Assembly (NCBI GenBank): GCA_004764695.1
Contig: SMSO01000032.1
Coordinates: 8,514,668-8,578,667, forward strand
Direction of reading: 5' to 3'
Source of the DNA: Schizochytrium sp. TIO01
Taxonomy: Eukaryota > Sar > Bigyra > Thraustochytrida > Thraustochytriidae
DNA: 64,000 nucleotides
In this document: in pieces, positions 8,122 to 22,246 of the stretch
How positions within the stretch are numbered: position 1 is the first letter of the stretch
Layout of the letters: every line of letters starts with the position of its first letter
The notes under the pieces: generated by a model
What the model was told of the DNA's origin: nothing
Databases searched by the model: none
What the model saw: only the letters and a program-made list of their open reading frames with translations
Program-made: the position numbers and the translations under genes

Positions 8122-11100
8122 GACCAAATCGATTTAGCGACCAATTAAACAATTGCTGATATTTAATTCGAATTATCTGCTCAAAATCTATATTCGAAAA
8201 AAAATAAAAATAATATTGCCATTTGAATTGTGACCCATTTACCCATCAGCAAATATTCTAAACCTCTCCTCCCAAAACTAGATAATAAAGAAATAAACCA
8301 GCCAATAAACCAGCCGATAAACAAACAAATAAGATCACTATTTAAGTGTATCTACATGAAATATTTCAATATTGTCAAGCACTTTATTCATCTCAAGAAA
8401 AAGAAGAAGGCATCTCGAACCTTATTCATAGTTGCATTGGATATATCCAACACAATGCTGCTCGAATTGCTAGATAGCTCATTTACATGATCGCTCGATA
8501 TTATGTAGGAAGCCAGAACAGGTGCAGGGGCTACACGAAGGCCTATCTTCTTGTGATAGTTATTGGTGATAATTTTACTTGTTCGCTAAATACGAAGGCA
8601 TATTGATCGCTTGGAAGTCATCTATCTGGGCTGTGAAATAGGAATTTCATAAAATGAATAATATTCCTTCGATTGAAACCTCTATCACCTCTCGAGTATC
8701 TTGGTCCAAAATCCTTAGTCAAGCTTTTGCCGCGCACAGGTTCAGACACTTAAAGGGGGCAACATCTTCTCAAAAATACGCTAGCATAGATCCTTTTTAG
8801 ACAAGAGCGATTGTCGAAACCCTATCAGAGGATTGAAAACACACATTCAGCCGGTTAATTTGATTTATATCAGGTAGGTACAAAATCCTTCGATACCTCC
8901 ACGTGTTTGCTTTAAAGTATTGGTATAATTGTAGAGGTAGATGTAGACAATAAGAAATCTACAGAGACAATATTTTACAAACTCACTAGTCCGGAGAGTG
9001 CCACTGTCTTATTTGCTAGGAAATCTTATCACCATATGTACACTTATGATTTTTTCTTACAAGTTTTTACAGTTTTTGATAGCTTGACAGCATTGTTTTC
9101 GCGAATATGTATGTAGCTTTATGTCCTCTAATGTATCAATTATGAGTGAACCATATTCAAATATGTCTATAAGAGAGAGAGAAAAATTCCTACGATTTTT
9201 TCAGTTCGCGTATATTTCCCAATTATCCTCTTGTTTAGTGCCGCTTGCTCGTCAGATTCCCATGAGATGCACTCACAGGAAATTTTACATAGAATCACCA
9301 ACCGTACCATTGAATCGACTTGTATGCTTCATGAACAGACTTTTAAACTAGCAAGCTAGCAGGTCAAAATGCATGGCGCACGTCAAGACGAGAATAGCAA
9401 TGAAAGTGTTTTAATTTTTTGTTGTGTGTAAACGCGATCAATGATCACAATTAACATCTGATGATAGGTTTAAATTTTCCAAATCTCAATTTAGCTCACT
9501 AGGTGACTGGTATAGAGGTGGATTGGATTGACACATGACTATAGGCGTGTGCCCATGAAGTTCCCACTCATACAATGTCCAATATTCAGAATGAGAATTG
9601 TACAACATGCAGGAAAACAGAATCTGCAGTGAAATGGGAACAAACATTTCACTATGTGTAAGGTCACTTGTCCTTCTTGCAATTCAGTGAAAAGTGTAGC
9701 ACTGTTCTTGTCTGGACTACATATGCGCGAGCTTTCAATTTGGCACCATTCGCCAAGCTTATTTAGAGGGAGTCTACATCTTTTCTTCTTCTACTAGCAC
9801 ACTTTAAAATCGCGTCCGTGTCCGATCTTTGTGGCAGATTCGTCACTTCTAAGAGAAAGCAGAACTTTAAGTTTAAAGTGGAATTATGTAGAAGAGTTGA
9901 AAAAGTGTCCGTCTGTAAAGGACTCACTTCAACTAGAGAATGCAATCAGGTTAAAAAATAGAACCTAACTAGGTCGCGCCGAAAAGATCTAATTGGTTAT
10001 GAACGTTATAATCAATAGTTCCAACAGCGATGCCTCTTCATGTTCTTCCGCAGACTACTAAACTTAGGCACCCTGGTATCATCGAAAACAATATTGATGA
10101 ATAAAGAAGATTAATTTATTATTTAAAAAACACTTTATATTCTATATATAACAAAGGCAGTCTCAGTACCTCTACTAGAGATATACCTAGCTAGGGGTAA
10201 TTATTTTTCAAATATAGAATGAACAACAAAGTGGTGGATGTATGGGTACTACCTAAACATGCTTACCTCTGTTGTATCGGTGTGGTGAGTTTGCAGGAGA
10301 AATAACACCATTCTTGATATCACACTATAGTGCTTGTTACGCAACAGTGCAGAACCATATCGCAGACTCTTTCGAATTCAAATTAGCCCTCAACCGAATG
10401 TAGCAAGTATCCATCGCAACGAAAAAGAAATTGCATGGCCCATCCTTCGGCGATAGAATATTGGCAGAGCAGAGAGCAGTGAATGACTGCTCAAATCTGC
10501 ATCACTGCATCATGTTATTTTAAAAACAGAGCAGCAGTGAGACAGAACAATATCGGGCGATCCAAAATGCACTGTTAATTTGGGTAACAGAGTCTGGGCG
10601 ATGTCAACGGAACGCCTGAAATGAAGGGAAAACAAAGCGACCGAGCTTTTAGAAGAAAAGACTAGTAGATATTTTGCAATCATTCCGGCAATATGTTAAA
10701 AGCGCCGGGTTAGGTTGCGAGTAAGAATCAGGTAGATTAAGTATTAATAAAGACAACAATACGGATACTGCTTTTTAGGCTCGGGGATGTGTCTTCTCTC
10801 GCCAGGCGGAGTCTTTCCCTGATAGTTCCTTTACGTTTGAGTCAAAATCAAAGAAAAACTAAGCTGTCATGCTTGCATTCTGCCGCCAAGATGCGTGGAT
10901 TTTCCAACCGTACTGCACGGCCTTCTTATCGTAAACAACAAGAAATGTGTGGTGCTGAGTGTTTTTACTTTAGATACTAACAAGAGCCACGCAAATGAGT
11001 AGGTAGTTTGCTGAAGAGAGACCGCCACAATCGCTCAGTAAGAAATGCTCTGCACTGCCGGCTGCTGAGAAGCACCTTACCAAGTACTTCTTTAAATTTC

Positions 11101-13498
11101 AGAGCTGCTCGCCAACCTGAGCCACTCGTGTACACTGCCTGCCGGCCGCTGCAAGGAAATTTTAGCTGCTGAGACCCTGTCTTGCAGCAGCAGAAGGTAA
11201 AGAGCCTCGGCAGGTAGGTGGTAGGAGCAGCACTTCCCCTTGCGGAGTGGATCTCTGAACGCGAGCGTCAGTCAGGTGAGAAATCGAGTGCCGCAGAGGG
11301 CTGGAGGCTCGAGGCTCGAGGCATGATTCAAGGCAAATGAGAGGCATCAGCGCTGACGCCATTCAGAAGATTGTTCAAGTTCTGTGGGAAAACACTTTTG
11401 CGCACGCGACCGAACAATCGCTTTTGAAAGGGGAATGATGATGCTTATTATTATTATTAGTGGAAAACAGATTTAAAAAAAGAAAAAAAAAGTCACGGTC
11501 TTTCAATTTCTCATCGCCTCTTTGCGTAGTACCTCCTCTATCAAAGTAGACAATCAGACAGGCCCACATCAACGCAGCATCATGAGGAACAGCGCACTAG
11601 CTTTGAAAAAAGCTCCCCCCACCTAGGAAACAATATATTTTGTCTATTCTTTATGAAGAAAGGAAACTCAAATGCTCTGAGCCTTTTCTCCTCTTTATGA
11701 AAAACCTTCAAAGAAGTGAAAGAAGTTAAGAAGTATTAGTTAGTAGTGCTGTTTCAGGAACAATGTTATCTTTTGCGGACCCGTATTATGTATGCTTCAC
11801 TTGGACCTGAAGACTGTATCGTGAGCTATGGTATAACCATCAATGCGTAAGTTCTAAAGCTGTTTGGTTGACAATTAAGCACTGGGCTAGGTTGAGACTC
11901 ATAATTCTTCAAAACAATCTATAGAATAAGAGTCTATAAAAAAGGAGTAAGTGCAAATGAAAAGGCCTCATTCATGCGCTTGAATGTTCTTAAAAAAAAA
12001 AAAGAATCTGAGGAAAACAAAAAAACACTTGCAGAGGAGTTGCTCATGTATGAGGTTTATTTATCAAAAGGAAAAAAGATCTGCTCAGCTCTTTGTTGGA
12101 CTGAGTGTTAGAATCTGGATATATGGCTTCAAAATTCAGTTTGAGGTTGCTGCCTTTTTTCATTTCAATTAAAAACTTTTAAAAAATAAAATTAAAAAGA
12201 CCTTTTTGAAAGAACTTGAAGGGAAACACTAAAAATAAAATAAAATAAAATATAGATTATAAATAGAGACACTATTCGATCACACAAAATATGTGGTTCG
12301 CGAACATCTTTTGAGAAATAAAATGCTAATTCTAAATCCATTCTGCAATTAAAAACCAGCAGACTTGTTGTGTCAACCTGCGTCGTTCCAACGTAGGAGA
12401 TAATCTTCAATTTTAGCAAATTCATTGTTCTATTTGAGTTTGCAGTTGGTGAGACTTTTTTTTTGAAACAATTATAGGATAACGTTGCTTCGAATATCTT
12501 ATAATTTATCAATGTATAAGGGTGAATGGACTTCCGAGTAATAGTGAATTCTCTGGAATTCTCAGGAACTTTCAATGGGATCTGATTTTTTATTTACATT
12601 TTAAAATATAAATTGAAGATAGAGGCTTTTTTTCTACTTTCTTTTTCTGAATAAAATCATAGTAGACAGTCGCTACTCACAATCCTATGTACCTACTTTC
12701 TCCAGGGAGGAAATTGATAATTCGTTGCTGCAGAGCTGCTTCTTCATTCAGAGAAGAAAGTACGTAGCGCTACTCAGTAGCTGAGGAACAACTCGTTTGT
12801 GCGCTTTGCCTCCAAAATGAGTGGAGTTGCATAGCTGGAGTGCCGTGACCAAACGAGTATGGGTACAATTCGATTGGTTCTAACTGGTGTTCTATTTCTT
12901 ACTTTCTGTACATTACCTACCTAGTTCCAGCCTACTCACCTACCTACAACTGCACGAAAGGAAAGAATTAATCTCTCTCGGCTGCTCCTGAAGAGGTAGG
13001 TAGGTACCTACGATGACCGGCAGCTTCAAGATACATATGTATGCGGTACACATGTAAACATTTATTCATTTATTCATTAACCACTACTTCAATATACGTA
13101 CCACAGCTTGAGGTTCAACGCCATTCCTTCTTCAACTCATGGGATTGAATTTGAAAACATGCATAGCTCCATGCAAGTCGTGGCTTCGAATTCTTCCATG
13201 CTTGTCACCAAATCCCGCTCCAGCCTGCAATCGTCTATACATTCTACTCTTAAAATTTCATGAAACCCAGGCCTCCCAACCAATTAAATTCATCAAGCAA
13301 TCTTGCCAAACGTCATGCCAAGGCCCATCGCCACGCCGCACGCGACAGCAGTAGCGCCAGTCATCACTCAACCCCAAGACACGACGTGCAGAACTAACTC
13401 CCAAGCACAGCAAACCTCGAGATTCGAGCCGAGTACTTTCGTCAACAGCATTTTCATACTCAGGCAGGCAACCTACCTGCCTGCAAAAGATCAATGAG
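8122..13498. other. Gene desert segment, AT-rich, with a small GC-rich patch
   Basis: No convincing gene. Contents: an ATAAA/CCAG-rich simple stretch at about 8281-8335, poly-A/T runs, and a GC-richer patch at about 11040-11360. A 127-codon minus ORF at 12192-12575 has composition expected of chance in AT-rich DNA. The self-complementary 12-mer GTAGGTACCTAC lies at 13000-13011 next to further GTAG copies. Short open stretches on both strands show no recognisable domain. Confidence 0.5.
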
Positions 13499-13592
13499 TA
13501 CGTATGTATGTATGCATGTATGTATGAATGAATAATAAACGTATGTTATGTATGCATGTATGTTAGGTATGTATGTATGCATGTATGTATTC
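13499..13592. repeat. (TATG)n imperfect tetranucleotide repeat
   Basis: About 90 bp of TATG units with interspersed CATG and AATG variants. On the minus strand it encodes only Tyr/His/Ile/Thr low complexity. Confidence 0.9.
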
Positions 13593-13699
13593 CCTCCGAA
13601 GTCCTTAGTGCTACCACCTCCGAGGCCTCTGCTGATTTCTTTCAAACTCTTTATCCCCTTCACTGATCGATCCTCGCATGTTCATTAATTCAGCTCAGA

Positions 13700-14960
13700 T
13701 GCTATGGGGCTGGGTACACCTGCGATGTGTCGTCCCCAGGGGGCCGTGATAAGTCGTGCCAGCCAGCGAGCGAGCGCTGCGAACCTCGAATTCTTTCTGG
13801 TTATCTGCTGAGCTCAGGCCTGGCAGCTGAAAGGCCATTACTCCAGAGCGGAAGGCGGTCGCCGCTCAGCGAGTTGGTCTCAGGGGCGCTCGCTCTGGTT
13901 TGTCGCTTTGCGTTGTTGGTCTGTAGCTGCCCTGCCTTTCTTTCCACTGGGGGGATTCTCTAAGGAAGATGGTCCTTTATCAGAGGGAGGGAGAAAGAAG
14001 AAGGCCGCCATGAGATTTTCTTCGCTCGCTCTTCTGAGGGAAAGACACTCATTCATTCATTCACTCATTCATTCACTCATTCATTCACTCATTCATTCAT
14101 TCATTCATTCATTCATTCATTCATTCATTCATTCATTCATTCATTCATTCATTCATTCATTCATTCATTCATTCATTCATTCATTCATTCATTCATTCAT
14201 TCATTCATTCACTCATTCATTCACTCATTCATTCACTCATTCATTCATTCATTGGAGCGCTGAGGACTCAGTGACGACTCTGACGAGGAAGGAGGAGGGC
14301 TCTGCAGAACCCTTTTTGGCGCCACCGCAGAACCCGCCTCAGCGAGCGAGCGAGCTCCACGTGCTTTGCTTTGCAAAGCGTGGTGGGCTCGCTCGTCGCC
14401 GCGGGGCTCGAGCAGGGCTGCCGCGAGGGCATGCTCGCTCGGGGGCTGGCCGGCGGCTGTCGGTTTGCGAAAGGGGTGGGTTTCGATCACAGTTCCGGGA
14501 GGTGGGGAGCGAGCTGTGCGAACGCTCCCAAGCAAGAAAACAAGCAAGCAAGAAAACAGGCAAGCGAGCTCAGGCAGGAGGACTTGGAAAAGCTGCTCGA
14601 AATCCTCTTGGGCGGGAGAGAGAAAGAAACCCAGTCGCAATTCGTTCTTCCTTCCTCGACGGGGATGTCCATCCAAGGTATCCTGGACTCGCCCGGCCCT
14701 CCCGAGTGCTGCATGTCCTTGGCAGCGAGAAGCGAGTGAATGCAACCTTGAGAAAGAAGGACACGCCACGCGATGGGCCTCGAATTCAAGATTGTAAGCT
14801 CTCGCGGTCTCTGTGCGTGGCTGGCTGGCTGTCTGGAGGGCAGATTGATTGAATAGTAGGAGCTGCCAGCAGGTGACGAGTGCTACTGCTACGAAGCTGC
14901 GGACAATGGGTACCTAAGTCTTCTCGTGGCTCTGGCTTGAGCAGACTCCGCGTACAATAA
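13700..14960. other. GC-rich island 1 with embedded ATTC tract
   Basis: Base composition shifts abruptly from AT-rich to clearly GC-rich, with many GAGC/GCTC and CAAGCAAG words. Long open stretches occur in at least four frames over the same bases (for example about 174 codons minus at 14245-14769 and 143 codons plus at 14366-14797). That is what few AT-rich stop codons produce by chance, not a single gene. No domain is recognised in any frame. It could be a non-coding transcript, a regulatory island, or DNA of different origin. Confidence 0.55.
14046..14253. repeat. (ATTC)n tetranucleotide microsatellite, about 208 bp
   Basis: About 52 units, mostly CATT. ACTC variants are spaced regularly at both ends (every second or third unit) while the central part is pure. 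In one plus frame it would encode a His-Ser-Phe-Ile repeat, a side effect of the four-base period read in threes. Confidence 0.97.
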
Positions 14961-17900
14961 CTGTTGCGAAGTCTCGCGAATGCTTTGCGACAAAGATTTT
15001 GCCGCGATGTTTTTTTTTTGTTTTTTTTTGGTTGCCAAAGCAAGGCTCATGGCGACAGGGAATGGTGAAGATATCAATGTGGAGACCGCAGCAATCAAGC
15101 AAGCAGGCACGCACGCAAGCAATGAAAATTGCCTGCAAGATTTGAACGATCGCGAAATCAAAACGGAGATAGGAAAGTAAAAATAGGAAGAGATACAACC
15201 ATCATCATATAGGTTCAGGCGGATTGTTGAATGCAGTTGAAGGCAATTGCGGCGAGCATATCAACGGTTACTTCATATTTATAGTTTGGCTGGCAACTCC
15301 AGTAGGTTTTGTAAAAGTATGAAATTATATTTAACATATTCAGCAGCTGGTATGATGGAAAGGACAGAAGTCAAGTTTGCGCAGTCGAATATTCATTAGA
15401 GGTACGTACTCATATGGATACACTGGCACTCCTGATAGAAAAGAAAGATCGAAGAGGTTCGTTCCAATCCCAATCTTCGCAAGGTCTTCGAAACCCACAT
15501 TCGTTACGTTTTCTACACTGCCACCTTTTCTACACAAGATAAAAGATCAAGAAGCAAAGTGTGCCACTCTGGAAAGACCAAAAGGAAAAAATTGTCGTGT
15601 CAAGTTGAACAAACTTTTTAATCTTAAGACTATAATTCGAGGGTCTGCGCACGTAGCGTTTGATTCTCCATTATCTCCATTTTCTTCACTTATAATAAAC
15701 TAAAAATGAAAGACCCCTACCTACCCGCCACTTGAAAAAGGTGTTCACAGCACCTTCCTCGCATCTTGAAAGCTGATTGTTTTAGATACACCATTATAAT
15801 AATTAAGTAATTATTATTATTATTTCTCTAGTTCCTCTTCAAGTTTTCGCGCAGCGGAATAATTAAATATGCTCGGAACAACCAGCATACTGTTCAGACG
15901 AGACGCCCAGGGCAGCAGCTATTATGCAGATGCTGTGGAGGACCATCAATACCTCCTCGTCTCATTCCTTCTTCACCTCCAAGAATTCGTCTTGTACTGG
16001 CGAACAGTTTTGGAAGAGCCCTAAGTGCTCTTCAAGAGTTCGTTGCTAGCTAGTTAGCCATGGCTAGCGGTCCTAGCTAGCTTCCATTGCAGTTTAGTGG
16101 CATAGGCAGTAAGATCTGAATTCGCCGGCTATGATTACGGCGACTTCTTTAGGTAGCACTCTGACGTCATTTGTTGATAGTTGTAAGTAAGCAATCCAAT
16201 GCTGCTGCTGCTTGTGCTTATCTCGATCAACGCCAGGTTCTGGGTACATGAAAGTTGCTGGGTGCGCGAAAGGGGCCAGGACTCGCCAACTTGGTGAGGA
16301 ATCTGAGATACTGTAAACGAGGCTTTCGTTGATCAACGGTGCTGATTGAATGAATTTGCTGGCAGTTCGGTTCTGTGGATGAAACGCGAGGAAGTTAAAC
16401 GCTTGTGTATTCATGGCACTACCGCAGGAAGTTGTGAGATTTCACCCGGAAAGGCCGGCGCCCGCTATCGTCAATCATTCCATGGCGCGCAAGTCGGCTT
16501 CGTTTCACGCTGCAGCGCGAGTTTTTGGTGAACTTGAGGTATGCGAGAGAGCATAGCCGACTCGACGTCAAGGGTGGCGAAAGGATCCTGGGTAAGGAGG
16601 CAACGTCGCAGAGGTAAAGGGGAGAGTAAATTGAGTCTAGTAGGATAGAACGACTGGTACATTACTCGTTCCGGTCTCAATTGGTAGTTAAAAGAAGTGT
16701 TCCTCGTTTCTAGACAGACGACTGTAGTGCAAGTATCTATGCACCTGCAGGTACGTACGTGGTAGTGCTCGCTTAGTCAGGCAGGCAGGCAGACATGCTT
16801 ATCTGCTTGTATTAGCACTTTTCTTGACATTAGAACACCAATGGGAATGGCATGCGAGCGCCAGGAATGATAGGGGGGACGCAACACCACTTTTCCTGAG
16901 GCGAAAAACGAGTACATAGTGAGACTTGCCTGCAACTGATGGTTCAGGTAGAAATAAATTTGGCAGATTGGGAGTGCACCAATGTCCCTTTTTCCTTTTT
17001 CTTTTTTTAATGGGGTGGCTGTGCATCATCGAATTTCGAAGGCTACTATTGGGCCACGATTGGTCGATAAAGCACGTGTAGTTTGAAGTTTGGTAGCCAA
17101 CTTCATGCCATCCTCGCGTTTTTCTTTGACACAGGAACTGATCATCCTCGCTCCTAGCAATTTAAACGCCGATTGCTACATTGAATGTCAAATTGTGCCA
17201 CACGCGCTGAGGCTCTCGCCGCTACCTTTCTTCTGTGGGTGCCTACGAATAACTTGAAGTAGGTAGGCACAAGTGAAAGCTACGACCAAAAATGTTGACG
17301 AGTTGAAAGACTTTAGATTGAGTGTGCAGCAGTTCTCTCGTTCACTCAAAAACAGCCTCCAAGGATGTGCAAAACGACCATGTTCAATTAAGATGAACTC
17401 AAAATTAGAACGGTTAATCAGGAAAACTTATTCCTCGAAAGGCATTCGTTGGCGACAAAAGAAGAAGGGCTATCTGGAGCTTTGCTTAGTTAACGAAGAA
17501 AAGTTAAACTCGCGGAAACGGAAAGATCAATTTTACTAATACGATGAGTAATACTGTCTCCATTCAGAAGCAAAGTATAGTGAAGGAAATCAACACAGAG
17601 GGACGGTGCTATATCCTGCAATGATAGCGGTGGATGCGCTGGGTTGAAAACTAAAAATAAACGCTAACCAAATGGAAAAAAATGTCCTTTACTATGGCAT
17701 AAGTAGACAGCGAAATATGCCAGGGAAAATCCATCAAATTAGTCGGACCAGAAGGGATCGATTTAATACATCAACAGTAAAAGAAGAGAGCCCATCAAGC
17801 AGAAGAACATGCTGAGACATACATCTCCCCCATAGGCTAAACTACTACAGAGCTGTGGCATCACCATTATACGTAGATTTATGAAGCAGCAAAATATGTA

Positions 17901-20900
17901 CAAGCTCAAGCTTTGCTTCGAAAGTAGTGGAAAGAAATTCTGCTATTGCTCTTATATATAGTAACGTCTTTTGTATTCTTTTGTTTAATGGCAATCCTCT
18001 TTGCAAAGGTTTGAATTCGAAAAAGTATATTTCTTTAGTGACAGGCAACCTACCGATTGTATTCGCGGCCTTAAAACTGATAAATCAGAAGCACCACACT
18101 CAGCTGTTATGACTTGGAACCTTTTAATGTGGGCATATTATAGTAGTAGAGGTATTTTGAATGCTTGACATTTAAAAATTAAATAAATTATCCTGATGTA
18201 TCTACTTATTTACGTTTTCTTGTTTTCTCGTGTGTTAAAAAAAAAAAAGAGTTAAAAAAAAAAGCATTTATAAGATTGATAAATGAAAGACATGCAAGCA
18301 ACAAAGTAATTCCGGGGTTCAGCTCATCTTTTTATTTTAAATTAAAAGAATATAGTATTATTTTTATAATTACGGACTCTCAGATTAAAATAGAAAAGAA
18401 AGTTTATTACATTATTAAAGATTTAAAAATGAAATAAATAGCTCATTTTTAAACGGTATATATTTAAATTTTAATATAGTCTCTTTTCTCTTCTTTGCAA
18501 CCTGAACAACAAACACTAATCATTAAAAACATTTAAAAAAAAACGTTTTAAAATCTCAAGAGTTATATTATCATTTTCCAATTTAGGTAAGGAGTCTAGA
18601 AGTAGGTACCCAAAACTAAATATTTGATTAAAACTATTATCTCTTTATAAATAGATGATCTAATTTTTTCTAAGTGATTTTCAAGTTTGCTTTTAGAAGC
18701 AAGTCGAAAAGTAAGAAAAATACATGAGAAAAACAGAAGAAACACTGACCTACCTAGTATGATTCCGTGTCATCTTTAGAGTGAAAACATTTAAATCCAG
18801 CCAATCCGGCTGTGAGGACTCAACTGAAGGTGTTCTATAAGTTGAGTTGGGCCTCGAGCCAACTTGACTCGCAAAAACACTTAAAATCCCTCGCTCGTCG
18901 GGTCCTTGAATATCCCGTTTTTTGGGAGAAACGAACTTTTGCATCACGACACTTCGTGGTTATTTTCTTGCCCATATTCTCTTCTCTAGAGATACTCAAC
19001 AAAATCCGATACCGCGTCCAAGGTTGATAGCCTATAGATACTTTAATAAGAAGAAAAAAACTGATTCTCAAATATCCCAGTGACGCACAGCATCATAGTG
19101 ACTGGTACGTCGTTAATTCCCTGAAAAAAAGGCAACATTCTTATGAGTGATTGACTGACATCCTCCCAGGATCACATATCGGCTGATAGATTTAGATGGT
19201 GAAGTATGCGCATCAAACCTTCGTTGAAGTAATCCTGTTTTTATGGAAGCCCAGCTCCATTAAATGAACAGTATGCGAGGAGAGCTTACCATAACACTCT
19301 ATTAGAGCAATTCTTCAAAATAATTAAAGCCCAATGATAGGTGGAACTACCCAGTAGTACTGCTGTTGTTCTTTGCAGTGCGCAGCACGTGCAGCAGTTG
19401 CAAAAGCAAGACCAAGAGAAGCAGTGGAGCAGCCTGGGCAGGGAATTAGCCAGGGCCGTCGGGTAACCATGCAGCACAGTTTTCAAAGTGACGGAATGGC
19501 GATCGAAACCTGACCAATGAATATTATGGCGAAACGACGGGGTCAGAGCTTTCCACAATGCAGTGCTTGCTTGTTTCCAGACCGTTGGTGTGGTGGAGAT
19601 GTAAAAGAACGATATCCACCCGCCCAAGAAGCTGGCTGTGAACTGCTTTAGTATCGCTCTTTGGAGGCTCCTGGTCTACACTTACATTGGCTAGCGCCAA
19701 TGTCAGTGCCATGGCCAAACAAACACCGTTGGTTGGTGGGCGTGAGGAGCGTTGACTATCTTCCCAGCTGCCGAGGAACAAGCAATGATGGTGAGAAGAT
19801 GATGATTGGTCGCTGCACTATCGCACTAGCGCATTAGTATCACATTATCGCTGACCAGAACCACCGAAGTTGCGCAACCGCAATTGTGGAAGTTCTGTTG
19901 GGCAAGCCGCGACTGTGTTTGGCAGCCAAGAATAGCACAGGTTTACGGCACACAATGAAAGGCTGGAAATCTTACCTGTTTCTAGGGTAAGCCTGGTGGG
20001 GTTCAAAATGGGAGGTTTTTTTATTGAGCGAACATCTTTAGTTTTGCCGGGTGTCTCAATGTGGGAGAATGGATTGCTCTAAATTTGATATCAATTTGCA
20101 GACATTGTGCGTCGCTGTCTCTGTTTAAGATAGTCCGTGATGAGAATTAGCGTAGCCCTGCGTCGCTGAGAATCCTGAGACGGGTTAGGATGGCCCACGC
20201 AATACAAAAACTCTAACCCACCTTCACCTAGCAAAGTTCCGCGATCAAAATGTTCTGCGGAATTTCCAAGTGGGCGAGAGGGAGCCCATCTCTCTTTCTT
20301 TGTTTTGTTTTGTTCTTTGATCTAATAGACACACGTTCGCAATAGACCAGAATGAGAAGGCTGGGAGAAAAACGAGCTACACCACACAAGCACGTGGCTC
20401 GGTGTCCAGGCACGCGGCTTAGTTCGAACATCTGGGAAAATGACTTAGGTATAGGCGAGGCTGCCACGAGAGGGAAAAAGAAGGTACCTGGGACGAGCTA
20501 ATTGATACTTAGCCCAGCTAGGAGCGGCCTTGGTTGTTCAATAAGAGGCATCCGACGTCGTGAAGTTTTCCAGCTTTTTCTTTTGGGGCAATATTTTCTT
20601 TTGTAAAAATAGAAAAGAACTTCCTTTGCTTCCCTCCTAATTTACTTTGTGAGTGGTCTCTTTTTTTTTATTTTATTTTATTTTTATTTTTTTTAAATGG
20701 CGAACCAGAATGAGCAACTCGAACTTATTAATCGTGTCAAGCACAATATTAGTAGAAAACTCCAAATCGACTGCCGAAAAATCCACTTTGAAAGGGGAAA
20801 GTTTCGTGAGATACAACTATAGGAAACTTGGGCTTCTCGTATCTACAATTCAAACTATATCAAGCATACTAAATTATTATTATTCATTGATTCAATAATC

Positions 20901-21789
20901 TTTATCATATTGCGTATATATATTTATTTAGAATAATAGGTAATATTAGTAATAGTTTTGCGAAAACCTGGTGAATAGATATCGAGGGAAAGCACGTTGG
21001 GGACACCGAAGGATGATGCGATAACATCGTTTAAAATCTGCAACAATCTCTGAAAGTTTCATAAGTGTCATACGGCGGATGGCTGATTGCATCAACGTGA
21101 GTAGTATATTACCTCTGGGAAAGAGAATAAATTAGTCTTGACTAATTCATATTAATATTTAAAAACAAAAAATAAAAGCATTATATGCGTATCATGATAG
21201 AAAAGGTATATACTATACATAGGGGCAATGTTTTACTTATTTCTTTTTAAAGTAAGAAAAAAGAAAAGAATATGTTGTGTCACGACGCACGCAAGTGCAA
21301 GGTCACACGTCGTTCTTGCATGGATTTGTACAGCCTTCATTGCAGAAAACTTCCGCGATGGATAACGATAATGCGTAGCAGTGCCGCCGCATGTAAATAG
21401 ATATAATCGTCAAGCTGATAATTACAGCGACGCGATGGCAATTTGCTTCGGAAGTTTGCTTTCTGGTGCTTTTACGAACACACAAGGACGTGTTTTTGTG
21501 CGCCAAAAGAAACACCACCTTCGTGCTTTGGCTTAGATGTCCACTCATCAGCAAGGCCACCTGGTCTGTTTATCATCCGTAACGTTTCCTTTATTCAGTC
21601 CAGAATCTGACAGCCATGATGGCAAAATTGCAAGAACAGCACCCTTAGCCCTAAAAATAGAGGCAGTTCTGATGCGAGCTCAAAGCTTGCTGTGGAGTTT
21701 CTGTGTCACCTCATGCTAAGGTCTTCAAAAGCCTGCATTGCGACGGGTATGTATTTTGAAGCATAAGATGCAGCGGCGGGAAATAGTTT
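14961..21789. other. Gene desert segment with possible short relic ORFs
   Basis: Mostly AT-rich with no intact gene recognised. CTAG/GCTAGC-rich words cluster at about 16040-16083. Two adjacent minus open stretches (16471-16680, 69 codons; 16094-16414, 106 codons, ending AVIIAGEFRSYCLCH) lie in different frames and could be exons or relics, but no clean splice pair joins them. Two more minus stretches overlap at 19286-19781. Poly-A/T tracts occur at about 18238-18265, and a TTTTA-rich run lies at about 20662-20697. Confidence 0.45.
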
Positions 21790-22170
21790 TTGGTTATTAT
21801 TCAGAAGGGGGTTCGAAGATTCGCCCGCCTTGAGTCTGCGTGGCTTCCCTGGCTGCTAAGAGCCTTTGGCGAGAGCGGCCGCCGTTTGCACGTCGTCTCG
21901 CGAGGAAGCAAAACGCTGCGACTACATAAAAAGCCAAATCCACTCTTGGGGGCGCGAATCTCGAAAGACGAGAACGAGGCAGACTTAGCAAGCTAGCAAG
22001 CAAGCAGCGAGGGGAGTCACGAGACTCAGGACGCAGGCCAACTCTTGAGAGCTCCATGAAGGTTCATCGAGCCGCTCCTGAATATGCGCGAATTGCGTGC
22101 ACGTTTTAAAAGTATGGCGGCCAATTAGTGTCTTTCTGGCAATAAACAGAGAAAACAAAGAAAAAAGCGA

Positions 22171-22246
22171 AGGTGAAAGAAACAAAGAAACAAAGAAACG
22201 CAACAAACACAACAAACACAACAAACAAATCAAACAAATCAAACAC
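22171..22246. repeat. A-rich AACAAAC/AAAGAAAC simple repeat
   Basis: Runs of AAACAAAG followed by CAACAAACA and AAATCAAAC words, imperfectly periodic at 8-10 bases. Confidence 0.8.

Noticed and set aside
12192-12575. 127-codon minus-strand ORF
   Set aside because: AT-rich, Phe/Ile/Lys-biased, no domain, isolated in the desert; expected by chance.
14245-14769. 174-codon minus ORF in GC island 1
   Set aside because: Overlaps several equally long ORFs in other frames; no domain or start context.
13908-14852. 314-codon plus-strand ORF with a long His-Ser-Phe-Ile repeat
   Set aside because: Two thirds of its unusual features come from the ATTC tetranucleotide tract read in threes; the flanks are GC-rich with equally long ORFs in other frames and no domain.
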